From: Limnohabitans curvus
GTDB lineage: Bacteria > Pseudomonadota > Gammaproteobacteria > Burkholderiales > Burkholderiaceae_C
Assembly: GCF_003063475.1 (NCBI RefSeq)
Contig: NZ_NESP01000001.1
Coordinates: 1,674,001 to 1,738,000 of the forward strand
Reading direction: 5' to 3'
DNA length: 64,000 nucleotides
The notes below the pieces were generated by a model. The model saw nothing but the letters and a program-made list of their open reading frames with translations. It was not told the origin of the DNA and searched no databases. Shown piece by piece: positions 1 to 8,809 of this stretch. How positions within the stretch are numbered: position 1 is the stretch's first letter; each line of letters begins with the position of its first letter. The translations under genes and the position numbers were made by a program.

Positions 1-93
1 ATTGTTTGGTTCCTGATTGTTGAGCCACACGGCTTGGCAAAGCTGTGGTCGATTGCCAAACAAAAGCTTCGCCTGTGGCCTTTCCCTCATTGA
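1..93 (+). CDS. Branched-chain amino acid-type ABC transporter permease, C-terminal 30 codons (LivM-like)
   Basis: Frame 1 is open from the window edge to the TGA at 91-93. It encodes a tail reading IVWFLIVEPHGL, then a basic stretch ending in WPFPH. An FLIVEPxGL-type tail followed by basic residues and WPFP is familiar from LivM-type permeases of Burkholderiales Liv transporters; this is recognition from memory, not an alignment. It lies 41 bases upstream of the cognate binding-protein gene on the same strand, so it is probably the inner-membrane channel of the same transporter. Only the last residues are visible, so no membrane segments can be assigned. Confidence 0.7.
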   Translation: MVWFLIVEPHGLAKLWSIAKQKLRLWPFPH

Positions 94-134
94 TTTTCCT
101 TGACCTCTAAAAAACTTTTAACAGGAGACAACCC

Positions 135-1472
135 ATGAAGTTTCGTCAAATCACAACAGCCGTGACCTTGTTCGCTGCTGCCATCACCGGCAGCTTGGTG
201 AGCACGCAAGCTGCTGCACAAGCCAAAGAGCAGTTTTTCCCTGCGCTGGTGTACCGCACAGGTGCCTATGCCCCTAACGGCATTCCTTTTGCGAACGGTT
301 TCATTGACTACCTCAAGCTCACCAATGAGCGTGGCGGCATCAACGGCGTCAAAGTCATTTATGAAGAGTGTGAAACCGCTTACGCCACAGACCGTGGTGT
401 GGAGTGTTACGAGCGCTTGAAGGGCAAGAACGGCGGCGCCACCGTGTTCCAGCCTTTGTCCACAGGCATCACCTTTGCGCTGACTGAAAAAGCACCGATC
501 GACAAAATCCCCGTGTTGACACCTGGCTTGGGCCGCAGTGAGTCACAAGACGGTGGCGTGTTCAAGTGGAACTTCCCATTGGCTGGCACCTATTGGGTGG
601 CTGCTGACACCATCATCCAAGACATCGGCAAGCGTGAAGGCGGCCTTGACAAACTCAAGGGCAAAAAGATCGCGTTGATGTACCACGACAGCCCATTCGG
701 CAAAGAAGCCATCCCCATGTTGCAAGAGCGCGCAGCTTTGCACGGCTTCCAACTGAGCCTGTTGCCCGTGACGCATCCAGGCGTTGAGCAAAAGTCAACC
801 TGGTTGCAAATTCGCCAAAACCGCCCTGACTACGTCGTCAACTGGGGTTGGGGTGTGATGAACTCCACTGCGTTGAAAGAAGCGCAAGCCACAGGCTACC
901 CACGCGAAAAAATGTATGGCGTGTGGTGGGCGGGTGCTGAGCCAGACGTCAAAGACGTTGGCGCAGGCGCCAAGGGTTACACCGCGGTGATGATGCAACA
1001 CGGCGCAGAGAAGAAGTCTGATGTTGTGAAAGAAATCCTCGCCAAAGTGCACGGCAAAAAGCAAGGCACAGGCCCTGCTGAAGAAGTGGGCGATGTGCTT
1101 TACATGCGTGGCGTGCAAGCCGCGATGTACGGCATTGAAGGTGTTCGCGCCGCGCAAGAGCGTTTCGGTAAAGGCAAGGTCATGACCGGCGAGCAAGCTC
1201 GTTGGGGTTATGAAAACCTGAACTTGACGCAAGCCAAGTTGGACACCTTGGGCTTCAAAGGCGTGCTCCGTCCTTTGTCGACCAGCTGCCAAGACCACAT
1301 GGGTAGCGCATGGACACGCATGCACACATGGGATGGTTCTAAGTTTGTTTGGTCCTCTGATTGGTACCAAGCCGACGAACAAATCATGAAGCCCATGGTG
1401 AAAGCTGCTGCTGACAAATACGCTGCTGAGAAAAAAATCCAGCGTCGTAGCGCCGCAGACTGCCAGCTGTAA
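135..1472 (+). CDS. Periplasmic substrate-binding protein of a Liv-type (HAAT) ABC transporter
   Basis: This 445-residue protein starts with a Sec signal peptide (MKFRQ, then a hydrophobic stretch to about residue 28, cleavage near AAAQA). The ATG is preceded by AGGAG at about 8 bases spacing. The mature part reads as a type I periplasmic binding protein (Peripla_BP_6 family): it contains KKIALMYHDSPFGKEA, the hinge region characteristic of LivK-like proteins. It would capture a small substrate in the periplasm and deliver it to the membrane permeases. Adjacent LivM tail, LivF-like ATPase and a CoA ligase suggest an organic acid, possibly aromatic, rather than leucine; that is inference from neighbours. 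A hairpin follows the stop codon. Confidence 0.88.
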   Translation: MKFRQITTAVTLFAAAITGSLVSTQAAAQAKEQFFPALVYRTGAYAPNGIPFANGFIDYLKLTNERGGINGVKVIYEECETAYATDRGVECYERLKGKNGGATVFQPLSTGITFALTEKAPIDKIPVLTPGLGRSESQDGGVFKWNFPLAGTYWVAADTIIQDIGKREGGLDKLKGKKIALMYHDSPFGKEAIPMLQERAALHGFQLSLLPVTHPGVEQKSTWLQIRQNRPDYVVNWGWGVMNSTALKEAQATGYPREKMYGVWWAGAEPDVKDVGAGAKGYTAVMMQHGAEKKSDVVKEILAKVHGKKQGTGPAEEVGDVLYMRGVQAAMYGIEGVRAAQERFGKGKVMTGEQARWGYENLNLTQAKLDTLGFKGVLRPLSTSCQDHMGSAWTRMHTWDGSKFVWSSDWYQADEQIMKPMVKAAADKYAAEKKIQRRSAADCQL

Positions 1473-1497
1473 TTTGAGGGTCGTCACGCTGTGACAG

Positions 1498-1523
1498 TTT
1501 GGTGGCTCTCACGAGCCACCAAA
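1498..1523 (+). other. Intercistronic hairpin after the binding-protein gene
   Basis: An 11-bp perfect stem (TTTGGTGGCTC paired with GAGCCACCAAA) closes on a 4-base TCAC loop, 26 bases after the stop codon. It has no T-tract, so it is more likely an mRNA-stabilising or partially attenuating structure than a full terminator. That would fit the usual need for more binding protein than ATPase. Confidence 0.6.
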
Positions 1524-1588
1524 CCACAGGCTCCCAAGGGGCTTGCGGTTTGGTCCAACCCAACAACGTTTTTTTAGCAAGGTAAGTT

Positions 1589-2398
1589 ATGAGCGCCAAC
1601 AACATCGTTCTCAACGTCAATGGCATTGAAGTCATTTACAACCACGTCATCTTGGTGCTCAAGGGCGTTTCGCTCAGCGTGCCAGAAGGCCGCATCGTGT
1701 CTTTGCTAGGTGGCAACGGCGCAGGCAAAACCACCACCTTGCGTGCCATCTCGAACTTGCTGCAAGGCGAGCGCGGTGAGGTGACCAAGGGCAGCATTGA
1801 GTTTCGCGGCGAGCGCATCGAAAACCTCACGCCCGCCGATTTGGTCAAGCGCGGTGTGGTGCAAGTGATGGAGGGGCGTCACTGTTTCGCCCACTTGACC
1901 ATCGAAGAAAACTTGTTGACCGGTAGCTACACCCGCAGCAGCAAAGGCGAGATTGAGGCCAACTTGGAGAAGGTCTACAACTACTTCCCTCGTTTGAAAA
2001 CGCGCCGCACCTCGCAAGCGGCCTACACATCAGGTGGCGAGCAGCAAATGTGCGCGATTGGTCGCGCCATCATGGCCAGCCCCAACATGGTGTTGTTAGA
2101 CGAGCCCTCCATGGGCTTGGCGCCACAAATTGTGGAAGAGGTGTTCAACATCGTCAAAGACTTGAACGAGAAAGAAAAAGTCACCTTCCTGATTGCCGAG
2201 CAAAACACCAACATGGCTTTGAAGTACGCCGACTACGGCTACATCATGGAGTCTGGCCGCATCGTGATGGACGGTGCCGCCTCTGACTTGGCCAACAACG
2301 AAGACGTGAAAGAGTTTTACCTCGGCATGGGTGGCGGCGAACGCAAGAGCTTCAAAGACGCCAAGAGCTACAAGCGCCGCAAGCGTTGGTTGGCATAA
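1589..2398 (+). CDS. livF: ABC transporter ATP-binding protein (LivF type)
   Basis: This 269-residue cytoplasmic ATPase powers the Liv-type transporter. Walker A is GGNGAGKTT near residues 42-50. The stretch VVQVMEGRHCFAHLTIEENL is the LivF-type Q-loop region. The signature is SGGEQQMCAIGRA, followed by Walker B VLLDEPSMGLAP and an H-loop region where the usual His is replaced (LIAEQNTNMA, as is common in LivF). The length is slightly above the E. coli LivF length (about 237) because of a basic C-terminal tail ending KSYKRRKRWLA. It follows the binding-protein gene after a hairpin and precedes the CoA ligase by 13 bases, so the three are probably one operon. Confidence 0.9.
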   Translation: MSANNIVLNVNGIEVIYNHVILVLKGVSLSVPEGRIVSLLGGNGAGKTTTLRAISNLLQGERGEVTKGSIEFRGERIENLTPADLVKRGVVQVMEGRHCFAHLTIEENLLTGSYTRSSKGEIEANLEKVYNYFPRLKTRRTSQAAYTSGGEQQMCAIGRAIMASPNMVLLDEPSMGLAPQIVEEVFNIVKDLNEKEKVTFLIAEQNTNMALKYADYGYIMESGRIVMDGAASDLANNEDVKEFYLGMGGGERKSFKDAKSYKRRKRWLA

Positions 2399-2411
2399 GT
2401 AGGGCTCGCAC

Positions 2412-3656
2412 ATGTCCAAGCACTACGACGCACTCGAAACCCGCAACCCCGTCGAGCGCGAGGCCGCACTCATGGCCGCGCTGCCGGCGCAAGTGGCGCA
2501 TGCACAAAAGAACTCGCCCGCATTTGCCAAGTCATTGGCCGGTGTGAACGCCGCCAGCATCACCAGCCGTGAAGCGCTGGCCAAGTTGCCCGTGATTCGC
2601 AAATACGAGTTGTTGGCGCAGCAACAAGAACAACGTGCCACCAATGTGTTTGGCGGCTTCTCTGCCATTGGCTTTGGCAAAGCCATGCCGCGCGTGTTTG
2701 CCAGCCCTGGCACCATTTATGAACCTGAAGGTGCGCGCCCAGATTACTGGCGCATGGCCCGTGCCATTTACGCCGCAGGCTTTCGCGCGGGTGAACTTGC
2801 ACACAACTGCTTCAGCTACCACTTCACGCCTGCGGGCTCGATGATGGAAACGGGGGCACACGCCATTGGTTGCACCGTGTTTGCGGGCGGCACAGGCCAG
2901 ACCGAACAGCAAGTAGGCGCCATGGCTGAGTTGAAGCCTGCCGGCTACATCGGCACGCCCAGCTTCTTGAAAATCATTGTGGAAAAAGCAGCCGAGATGG
3001 GCGTGAAGTTGCCCACGGTCACCAAAGCCTTGGTGTCAGGCGAAGCCTTTCCTCCCAGCTTGCGCGATTGGTTGGCCGAGCGCGGCATCGCGGGCTACCA
3101 GTGCTACGCCACGGCCGACCTCGGCTTGATTGCGTATGAAACCGAAGCCCGTGAAGGCTTGGTGCTGGACGAAGGTGTGATCGTTGAGATCGTGCGTCCT
3201 GGCACCGGTGACCCTGTGCCCGAAGGCGAGGTGGGTGAGCTCGTCATCACCACGCTGAATTCTGATTACCCACTCATTCGATTTGGCACCGGCGACTTGT
3301 CGGCTGTGCTGCCGGGGCAATGCCCCACAGGTCGCACCAACGTGCGCATCAAAGGCTGGATGGGTCGTGCCGACCAAACCACCAAAGTCCGCGGCATGTT
3401 TGTTCACCCAGGCCAAGTGGCCGAAGTGGTCAAACGTTTCCCCGAAATCAAACGTGCGCGTTTGGTGGTGACGGGCGAAATGGCCAACGACCAAATGTCG
3501 TTGAAGGTTGAAGCCGCCGAGGCCGAAGGCTTGGCACAAAAAATTGGGGATGCCGTGCGCGACATCACCAAGCTGCGTGCCGATGTGAGCTTGGTGGCGC
3601 TGGGCAGTTTACCCAACGACGGCAAGGTCATCGAAGACGCCCGCACCTACCAGTGA
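2412..3656 (+). CDS. Phenylacetate-CoA ligase family protein (AMP-forming acyl-CoA synthetase)
   Basis: The 414-residue protein resembles PaaK-type ligases, which activate an aryl or other carboxylic acid to its CoA thioester through an acyl-adenylate. Visible signatures are the SYHFTPAGSMMETGAHAIG region, a YATADLGLIAYET adenylate-binding motif, the LIRFGTGDLS hinge aspartate region and a C-terminal domain with GRADQTTKVRGMFVHPGQV. It is slightly shorter than PaaK (about 430-440). It lies 13 bases after livF, an arrangement that suggests the imported acid is activated directly on entry. The exact substrate cannot be read from the sequence. Confidence 0.82.
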   Translation: MSKHYDALETRNPVEREAALMAALPAQVAHAQKNSPAFAKSLAGVNAASITSREALAKLPVIRKYELLAQQQEQRATNVFGGFSAIGFGKAMPRVFASPGTIYEPEGARPDYWRMARAIYAAGFRAGELAHNCFSYHFTPAGSMMETGAHAIGCTVFAGGTGQTEQQVGAMAELKPAGYIGTPSFLKIIVEKAAEMGVKLPTVTKALVSGEAFPPSLRDWLAERGIAGYQCYATADLGLIAYETEAREGLVLDEGVIVEIVRPGTGDPVPEGEVGELVITTLNSDYPLIRFGTGDLSAVLPGQCPTGRTNVRIKGWMGRADQTTKVRGMFVHPGQVAEVVKRFPEIKRARLVVTGEMANDQMSLKVEAAEAEGLAQKIGDAVRDITKLRADVSLVALGSLPNDGKVIEDARTYQ

Positions 3657-3763
3657 CACCCATCTGCAGCGGGGTTGACCTAGCTCAAGGGGCTTACGTA
3701 ATTCCCGCTGTTTTTTAAGGCATCTTGGGCGCTACTATCATGAACTGTCATTAAGGAGACCTC

Positions 3764-4744
3764 ATGAAAAAACTATTCGCTTTGAGCTTGCTGGCTGTGG
3801 CCACTTTGACTGGCGCAAACGCCGCCGATTTCCCGATCAAAGACAAGCCTGTCACCATCGTTGTGCCGTTCACGGCTGGCGGCCCGACTGACCGCGTCGC
3901 GCGTGATTTGGCTGAAGCTTTGCGCAAGCCTTTGGGCGCCAACGTGGTGGTTGAAAACGTGGCTGGCGCAGGCGGCACGATTGGCGCCAACAAGGTTGCC
4001 AAAGCGCCGCAAGACGGCCACACCATCCTTTTGCACCACATCGGCATGGCCACATCGCCAGCCCTGTACCGCAAGATGCCTTACAACACCACCGAAGATT
4101 TTGAGTACTTGGGCATGGTCAACGAAGTGCCCATGACCTTGATCGGTCGTCCCACCTTGCCTGCGACCAACTTCAAAGAGTTGCAAGCTTGGATTGCACA
4201 AAACAAAGGCGCCGTCAATTTGGGCAACGCCGGTTTGGGCGCCGCCTCACACCTGTGCGGCTTGTTGTTCCAAAACGCACTCAAGACCGACATGACGACA
4301 GTGCCTTACAAAGGCACGGCACCTGCGATGAACGACTTGATGGGCGGCCAAATCGATTTGCTGTGTGACCAAACCACCAACACCACCAGCCAAATCGAAG
4401 CCAAAACTGTCAAGGCTTTCGCTGTCACCACCACCAAGCGTTTGACCACGCCTGCCTTGAAGTATTTGCCTACTTTGGATGAGTCAGGCCTCAAAGGTTT
4501 TGAAGTCACCATTTGGCACGGTTTGTATGCCCCTAAAGGCACAGCTGCTGAGGTGACCGCCAAGATCAACAAAGCGTTGAAGGTGGCTCTGAAAGACCCC
4601 GAGTTCCTCAAGAAGCAACAAGGCTTGGGCGCTGTGGTCGTGACGGACAAGCGCACCGATGGCGCCGAGCACAAGAAGTTTGTGGCGGCTGAAATCGCCA
4701 AGTGGGGCCCGATCATTCAGGCTGCGGGCGTGTACGCTGACTAA
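3764..4744 (+). CDS. Tripartite tricarboxylate transporter substrate-binding protein (Bug family, TctC-like)
   Basis: This 326-residue periplasmic protein has a signal peptide (MKKLFALSLLAVATLTGANA, then ADFP). The Bug-family start of the mature chain follows, PVTIVVPFTAGGPTDRVARDLAE, with VENVAGAGGTIGANKVAKAPQDGHT immediately after, both family hallmarks. Bug proteins bind carboxylates and related small molecules. No TctA/TctB membrane genes are adjacent, which is common for the very numerous orphan Bug genes of Burkholderiales. AAGGAG precedes the ATG, and a strong terminator follows. Confidence 0.92.
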   Translation: MKKLFALSLLAVATLTGANAADFPIKDKPVTIVVPFTAGGPTDRVARDLAEALRKPLGANVVVENVAGAGGTIGANKVAKAPQDGHTILLHHIGMATSPALYRKMPYNTTEDFEYLGMVNEVPMTLIGRPTLPATNFKELQAWIAQNKGAVNLGNAGLGAASHLCGLLFQNALKTDMTTVPYKGTAPAMNDLMGGQIDLLCDQTTNTTSQIEAKTVKAFAVTTTKRLTTPALKYLPTLDESGLKGFEVTIWHGLYAPKGTAAEVTAKINKALKVALKDPEFLKKQQGLGAVVVTDKRTDGAEHKKFVAAEIAKWGPIIQAAGVYAD

Positions 4745-4771
4745 ACCCACAATTGAGCTTGTGACAAAAAC

Positions 4772-4797
4772 AAAAGCCACCTTCGGGTGGCTTTTTT
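4772..4797. terminator. Bidirectional rho-independent terminator
   Basis: The stem GCCACC/GGTGGC closes on a TTCG tetraloop, flanked by AAAA on the left and TTTTTT on the right. It separates the + strand Bug gene (stop at 4744) from the - strand kinase gene (stop at 4811) and can serve both. Confidence 0.9.
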
Positions 4798-4810
4798 GTG
4801 GGCGTTTGGC

Positions 4811-6244
4811 TTAGTTGTTCAAGTGCTCAAACGGCAACGCCTGCTTCACCAAAATCACGGTGCAGGGCGCGTCCATGGCCACCTTGATAGGGATAGTCGC
4901 GACAAACCGTTGCATCTGCAAGCCATGTGTGGCCGCACCCATGACGATGATGCTCACGTTATTGCCTTCGGCGTAGCGCACGATGGCGTTGGCGACATCG
5001 CTTGCTTCAAGCACGTGGTACGAGGTTTGGTGTTCGCTCAAATCCAGTGGTTGCGCCCATTGCTGCAGCATGGTGCGGTATTGGCGGTGTAGGGTGGTTT
5101 CGCTCTTGTCGTGTTCTGACGAGCTACTGAGGTTGGGCGAAATCACCGTCACCACCGCCAAGCGTGCGCCAGGCCGCAAACCCAAAGAGCGCGCCACAGA
5201 CTGACGCAGCGAATACAAGGTGGCATCGCTGGCCTCGTGGTTTGGCACTGCCACCATGACGATGGGAATTTCATCAATTTGCTGCGATGGCAGTGGGCTA
5301 GGCTGGTAGTGCATGCCTGCTGCTTTGAGCCAACGTTTGAAGTGCGTGAAGAACGGCGTGCCAAGCACCTGCTTGCCGCGCTTGGTGACCTTGATCTGTT
5401 CTGGATGCTCCAGGTCAAATGCCAAATGCGCGGCCGATGGATAGCGCTTGGCCGCTTCGGGCTCTAGGCAACGCAGCACCACTTCTTGAAACCACTCGGG
5501 CAAGTCGTCGCGCAAGCGGCGCGGTGGCGTGGGGTCCATCCACAAACGCTGGCGCATACCACCATTGGTTTGTGGATTGCCAAAGGGCAACTCACCCGTG
5601 GCCAGTTCGTACAGCATGACGCCAATGGCAAAGATGTCGCTGCGCGGGTCGCCGCGCACGCCCACCACTTGTTCGGGCGCAATCCAAGCGGGTGAGCCCA
5701 CGGCTTTGCGCAGCTCTTCGGCCAGCAAGTCGGGGTAATGCGCGTGGGACGACAAACCAAAATCCAGCAAAACGGCGTGACCGTTTGGATGCATCAGCAC
5801 GTTGGCGGGCTTGATGTCTAGGTGGCAGGTGTTTTGTTGGTGCAGGCTGTGGGCAGCGCGGGCGATGGCCGCACCAAGGCGCGTGATGTCGGCTACTTCT
5901 GCCCGTGTGCGGTTGTGCGTGTGTGCGTCCAACACTTGCTGCAAGGTAAGGCCGGGCACATGCTCCATCACCAAGTAGGGCATGTTCACCAAATCGCCTG
6001 CCGCCACAAAACGTGGCACATGCGTGCCTTGCAGTACTTGCAAAATTTGATGCTCCACTTCGAAGCCCACAATGTTTTCAGCGCCATCGCCCGCCGTCAT
6101 GCGTGGTACTTTCATCACCATGTCAAACGGCGCGGGGCGCTCGTCGGCATAGGTCACTTCATAAATGTGGGCCATGCCGCCTGCATGCAAGCAAGCGCCA
6201 ATGCGGAACCCGTCCAGCTCGGTGCCCGCTTCTAGGCGTTTCAC
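4811..6244 (-). CDS. Serine/threonine protein kinase with C-terminal universal stress protein domain
   Basis: This 477-residue protein fuses a Hanks-type kinase (about residues 10-280) to a UspA-like domain (about 325-470). The kinase has a glycine-rich loop with AGGMAHIYE, the VMKVP lysine (K44-K45 region), the catalytic loop HLDIKPAN at about 141-148, DFG at 161-163 and APE in GSPAWIAPEQV. The catalytic loop has Leu where RD kinases have Arg. The Usp part has IPIVMVAVPN, and VSIIVMGAATHG close to its nucleotide-binding loop, but the full G-2x-G-9x-G(S/T) motif is not clean. No transmembrane segment is seen, so it is probably cytoplasmic. Its ATG overlaps the stop of the upstream phosphoesterase (ATGA), suggesting translational coupling. 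Confidence 0.88.
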   Translation of the reverse strand: MKRLEAGTELDGFRIGACLHAGGMAHIYEVTYADERPAPFDMVMKVPRMTAGDGAENIVGFEVEHQILQVLQGTHVPRFVAAGDLVNMPYLVMEHVPGLTLQQVLDAHTHNRTRAEVADITRLGAAIARAAHSLHQQNTCHLDIKPANVLMHPNGHAVLLDFGLSSHAHYPDLLAEELRKAVGSPAWIAPEQVVGVRGDPRSDIFAIGVMLYELATGELPFGNPQTNGGMRQRLWMDPTPPRRLRDDLPEWFQEVVLRCLEPEAAKRYPSAAHLAFDLEHPEQIKVTKRGKQVLGTPFFTHFKRWLKAAGMHYQPSPLPSQQIDEIPIVMVAVPNHEASDATLYSLRQSVARSLGLRPGARLAVVTVISPNLSSSSEHDKSETTLHRQYRTMLQQWAQPLDLSEHQTSYHVLEASDVANAIVRYAEGNNVSIIVMGAATHGLQMQRFVATIPIKVAMDAPCTVILVKQALPFEHLNN

Positions 6245-7005
6245 TTGCCGGTCTCCAAGCGTTGCGCAAAGAACTCGGGCAAGCCTGCTTCGCGCACGGC
6301 ACGAGCGGCCGCGCGATGGTCATAGGCCACGCGGTGGAAGGTGAGCCTGGCCGCCGTGCTGTCAAACACCGCGTACATGGCGCGTGGGTTGCCGTCGCGT
6401 GGTTGGCCCACCGAGCCAATGGTGGCAATCCACTGGCGGTGTTTGGGGGTGGGGATGGGCACGCCCGACGTGGGCTTGAACGCCATCAACTGACGGCCTG
6501 TGCCCCGGTAATACAACGACTGGTGGTGCACATGGCCACCAAACACATAGCGCACATCGGGGTGGGCGCAAGCGGCATCCAAGCTCAGGCTGGCGGTGCG
6601 TTCGTCTTCCACATAACGCCAGCGGTCAGGCGCATCGGCGCTGGCGTGGACCAACAGCATGTGGTCCACCTGTGCGGTGAGCGGCAAGATTTCTAACCAA
6701 AAGCGTTGCGCGGGGGACAGCTGGTTGTGTGTCCATTCAGCCGTTTGGCTGCCCAACGAAGGGTTGGGGTTGGCCGAGTTGATGTTGTGCGTTTGAATCA
6801 GCTCTTCATGGTTGCCACGCAGCACGATGGCACCTTCTTGCTGAAGCTTTTGGCAGCGTGCCACCACCTCGGCAGGAAAGGCACCATAGCTCACCAAATC
6901 ACCCAAGATGGCCAGGCGCTCCGCGCCTTGCGTTTGCGCATGCGCCAAGCACGCATCAAGTGCGTGCAAGTTGCTATGGATGTCTGAGAGCAGGGCGTAC
7001 TTCAT
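6241..7005 (-). CDS. Calcineurin-like metallophosphoesterase, coupled to the kinase
   Basis: The 254-residue protein starts at the ATG ending at 7005, giving MKYALLSDIHSN. A longer reading upstream runs into the neighbouring dehydrogenase gene and lacks family similarity. Metal-binding motifs appear in order: DIHSN (DxH), GDLVSYG (GD), GNHEE (GNHE) and, near the end, FGGHVHHQ (GHxH), so the di-metal site looks complete. Such enzymes hydrolyse phosphoesters, from nucleotides to phosphoproteins. The stop codon overlaps the kinase start by ATGA, so the two are made together. A role in reversing the kinase is inference only. Confidence 0.85.
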   Translation of the reverse strand: MKYALLSDIHSNLHALDACLAHAQTQGAERLAILGDLVSYGAFPAEVVARCQKLQQEGAIVLRGNHEELIQTHNINSANPNPSLGSQTAEWTHNQLSPAQRFWLEILPLTAQVDHMLLVHASADAPDRWRYVEDERTASLSLDAACAHPDVRYVFGGHVHHQSLYYRGTGRQLMAFKPTSGVPIPTPKHRQWIATIGSVGQPRDGNPRAMYAVFDSTAARLTFHRVAYDHRAAARAVREAGLPEFFAQRLETGK

Positions 7006-7037
7006 GTCAACGCGTGCGACGTGGCTGGGACGCTTGT

Positions 7038-7889
7038 TTAATACGAGTAAACGCCGCGGCCTGTCTTGCGGCCCAAGTGGCCTGCCGCGACCATCTCTTT
7101 GAGCAAGGGGCATGCGCGGTATTTGCTGTCGCCAAACTCTTGCAAGTACACCTCCATCACGGCCAAGCACACATCCAAGCCAATCATGTCGGCCAAAGCC
7201 AAGGGGCCGATGGGTTGGTTGCAACCAAGCATCATGCCAGCGTCGATGTCTTTGGCTGAGGCCACGCCTTCGGCCAACACAAAGAAGGCTTCGTTGATCA
7301 TGGGCACCAAGATGCGGTTGACCACAAAGCCCGGTGCGTTCTTGACGGTGATGGGCGTTTTGCCCAAGCGAGTAGACAGGTCGTGCACAGCAGCGTGTGT
7401 GGCATCGGAGGTTTGCAAACCACGGATGATTTCTACCAGTGCCATCATGGGCACGGGGTTGAAAAAGTGCATGCCAATGAAGCGGTCAGCACGCGCGGTG
7501 ACGGCAGCGAGCTTGGTGATGGAAATCGAAGATGTGTTGGACGCGATGATGGCTTCTGGAGCCAACATGCCGTCGAGCTGCTTGACGATTTTGACCTTCA
7601 GGTCATAGTTCTCGGTGGCAGCTTCAATGACCAGCTCTGCACCTTTGAGGTCGTCGTAGCTGGTGCTGGTTTTGATGCGCGACAAGGCAGCAGCTTTATC
7701 AGCCTCGGTGATTTTTTCTTTCTTGATCAAACGGTCCAAGCTGCCCGCCACCGTGGCAAGGCCTTTGGCAACGGCGGCTTCAGAGATGTCGACCATCACC
7801 ACGTTCACGCCAGACACCGCACAGGCTTGTGCAATGCCATTGCCCATGGTGCCGGCGCCGATGATGCCTACGGTTTGAATGCTGCTCAT
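7038..7889 (-). CDS. 3-hydroxybutyryl-CoA dehydrogenase (3-hydroxyacyl-CoA dehydrogenase family)
   Basis: The 283-residue NAD(P)-dependent enzyme interconverts 3-hydroxyacyl-CoA and 3-oxoacyl-CoA. It has the Rossmann motif GIIGAGTMGNGIAQ at the N-terminus. The catalytic His lies in IGMHFFNPVPMMALVEII, and the C-terminal dimerisation domain contains GFVVNRILVPMINEA. The ATG ending at 7889 is preferred over one 10 codons upstream, because it follows an AAGGA site and places the Rossmann motif at the usual distance. It sits 32 bases upstream of the phosphoesterase on the same strand. A role in butanoate or polyhydroxybutyrate-linked metabolism is likely but not shown. Confidence 0.92.
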   Translation of the reverse strand: MSSIQTVGIIGAGTMGNGIAQACAVSGVNVVMVDISEAAVAKGLATVAGSLDRLIKKEKITEADKAAALSRIKTSTSYDDLKGAELVIEAATENYDLKVKIVKQLDGMLAPEAIIASNTSSISITKLAAVTARADRFIGMHFFNPVPMMALVEIIRGLQTSDATHAAVHDLSTRLGKTPITVKNAPGFVVNRILVPMINEAFFVLAEGVASAKDIDAGMMLGCNQPIGPLALADMIGLDVCLAVMEVYLQEFGDSKYRACPLLKEMVAAGHLGRKTGRGVYSY

Positions 7890-8030
7890 TAGGAAATCCT
7901 TGTGTTTGGGTTGAATCAAAACTTCAATATTAGCGGGGGATGTATTGCGTTTGGCTGACGTCGGTCAATTTGTGTCGTATCTGTTTTTTTGTTGCGGCAC
8001 TTCGCGTTGCTCGTGCCGTCTGCCTCTGTA

Positions 8031-8804
8031 TCAGGTTCGGAAACGTTTCTTCGTCAGATGCAGCGCAATCTTCCAAGCGATCACGGTGTAGACGGCTAAA
8101 ACGCCAAGGTGCAAGGCTGCATCCGTAGGCCATTGGTCTAGAAATAGGGGGCGCACCAAGGCAATGGCTTGGGTGAGGGGCAGCCATGCTGAGATATCGC
8201 GCACGATGCCCGGCAGTTGGTCGCGCGGAAAGAACACGCCGCTCAAGAACATCATCGGCGTGAGGAACAGGGTGAAGTAGTAGGTGAAGAAGTCGTAGCC
8301 TTTGGCCAGTGCATTGAAGATCAAGGCAATACAGCTGAAGGTGATGCCGACGAACAACAAAATGGGCCACGCAGCCAAGAGCTTCCAACTTTGGGTGATG
8401 CCCAGCGCAAACATCACGCCCAAGATGGCGGTGATGGTGAACAGCGATTTGAACGCGGCCCACAGCATTTCGGCCAACAGCACATCGTCCAATCGCATGG
8501 GCGCGTTCAAGATGCCGTCCCAAGTTTTTTGCACATGCATGCGCGAGAAGGCCGAGTACAGCGCCTCAAACGTGGCGGCGTTCATGGCACTCATGCAGAT
8601 CGAGCCACTGGCCAAGAACAAGATGTAGGGCACTTTGTCTGTGCCTAGGGTGACATCGCCCACCAGCGCACCCAGGCCGTAGCCAAAGGCCACCAGCCAC
8701 ATCAAGGGTTCAGCAATGTTGGCCACGAGGCTGGGAATAGCGAGCTTGCGCCACACCAAGAGGTTGCGCAAGAAGACGGGCCAGAAACGGAAATAGGTGT
8801 TCAT
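8031..8804 (-). CDS. ABC-2 type transporter permease (NodJ-like)
   Basis: This 257-residue integral membrane protein has about six hydrophobic segments and the ABC-2 signature region near residues 170-220 (YFTLFLTPMMFLSGVFFPRDQLPG). It also has the NodJ-type start RNLLVWRKLAIPSLVANIAEPLMWL. Its gene begins 5 bases after the ATPase gene, so the two form an exporter. The substrate is unknown; NodIJ-type systems export lipo-oligosaccharides in rhizobia, but non-nodulating Burkholderiales carry the same family with undefined cargo. Confidence 0.88.
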   Translation of the reverse strand: MNTYFRFWPVFLRNLLVWRKLAIPSLVANIAEPLMWLVAFGYGLGALVGDVTLGTDKVPYILFLASGSICMSAMNAATFEALYSAFSRMHVQKTWDGILNAPMRLDDVLLAEMLWAAFKSLFTITAILGVMFALGITQSWKLLAAWPILLFVGITFSCIALIFNALAKGYDFFTYYFTLFLTPMMFLSGVFFPRDQLPGIVRDISAWLPLTQAIALVRPLFLDQWPTDAALHLGVLAVYTVIAWKIALHLTKKRFRT

Positions 8805-8809
8805 CGCGC

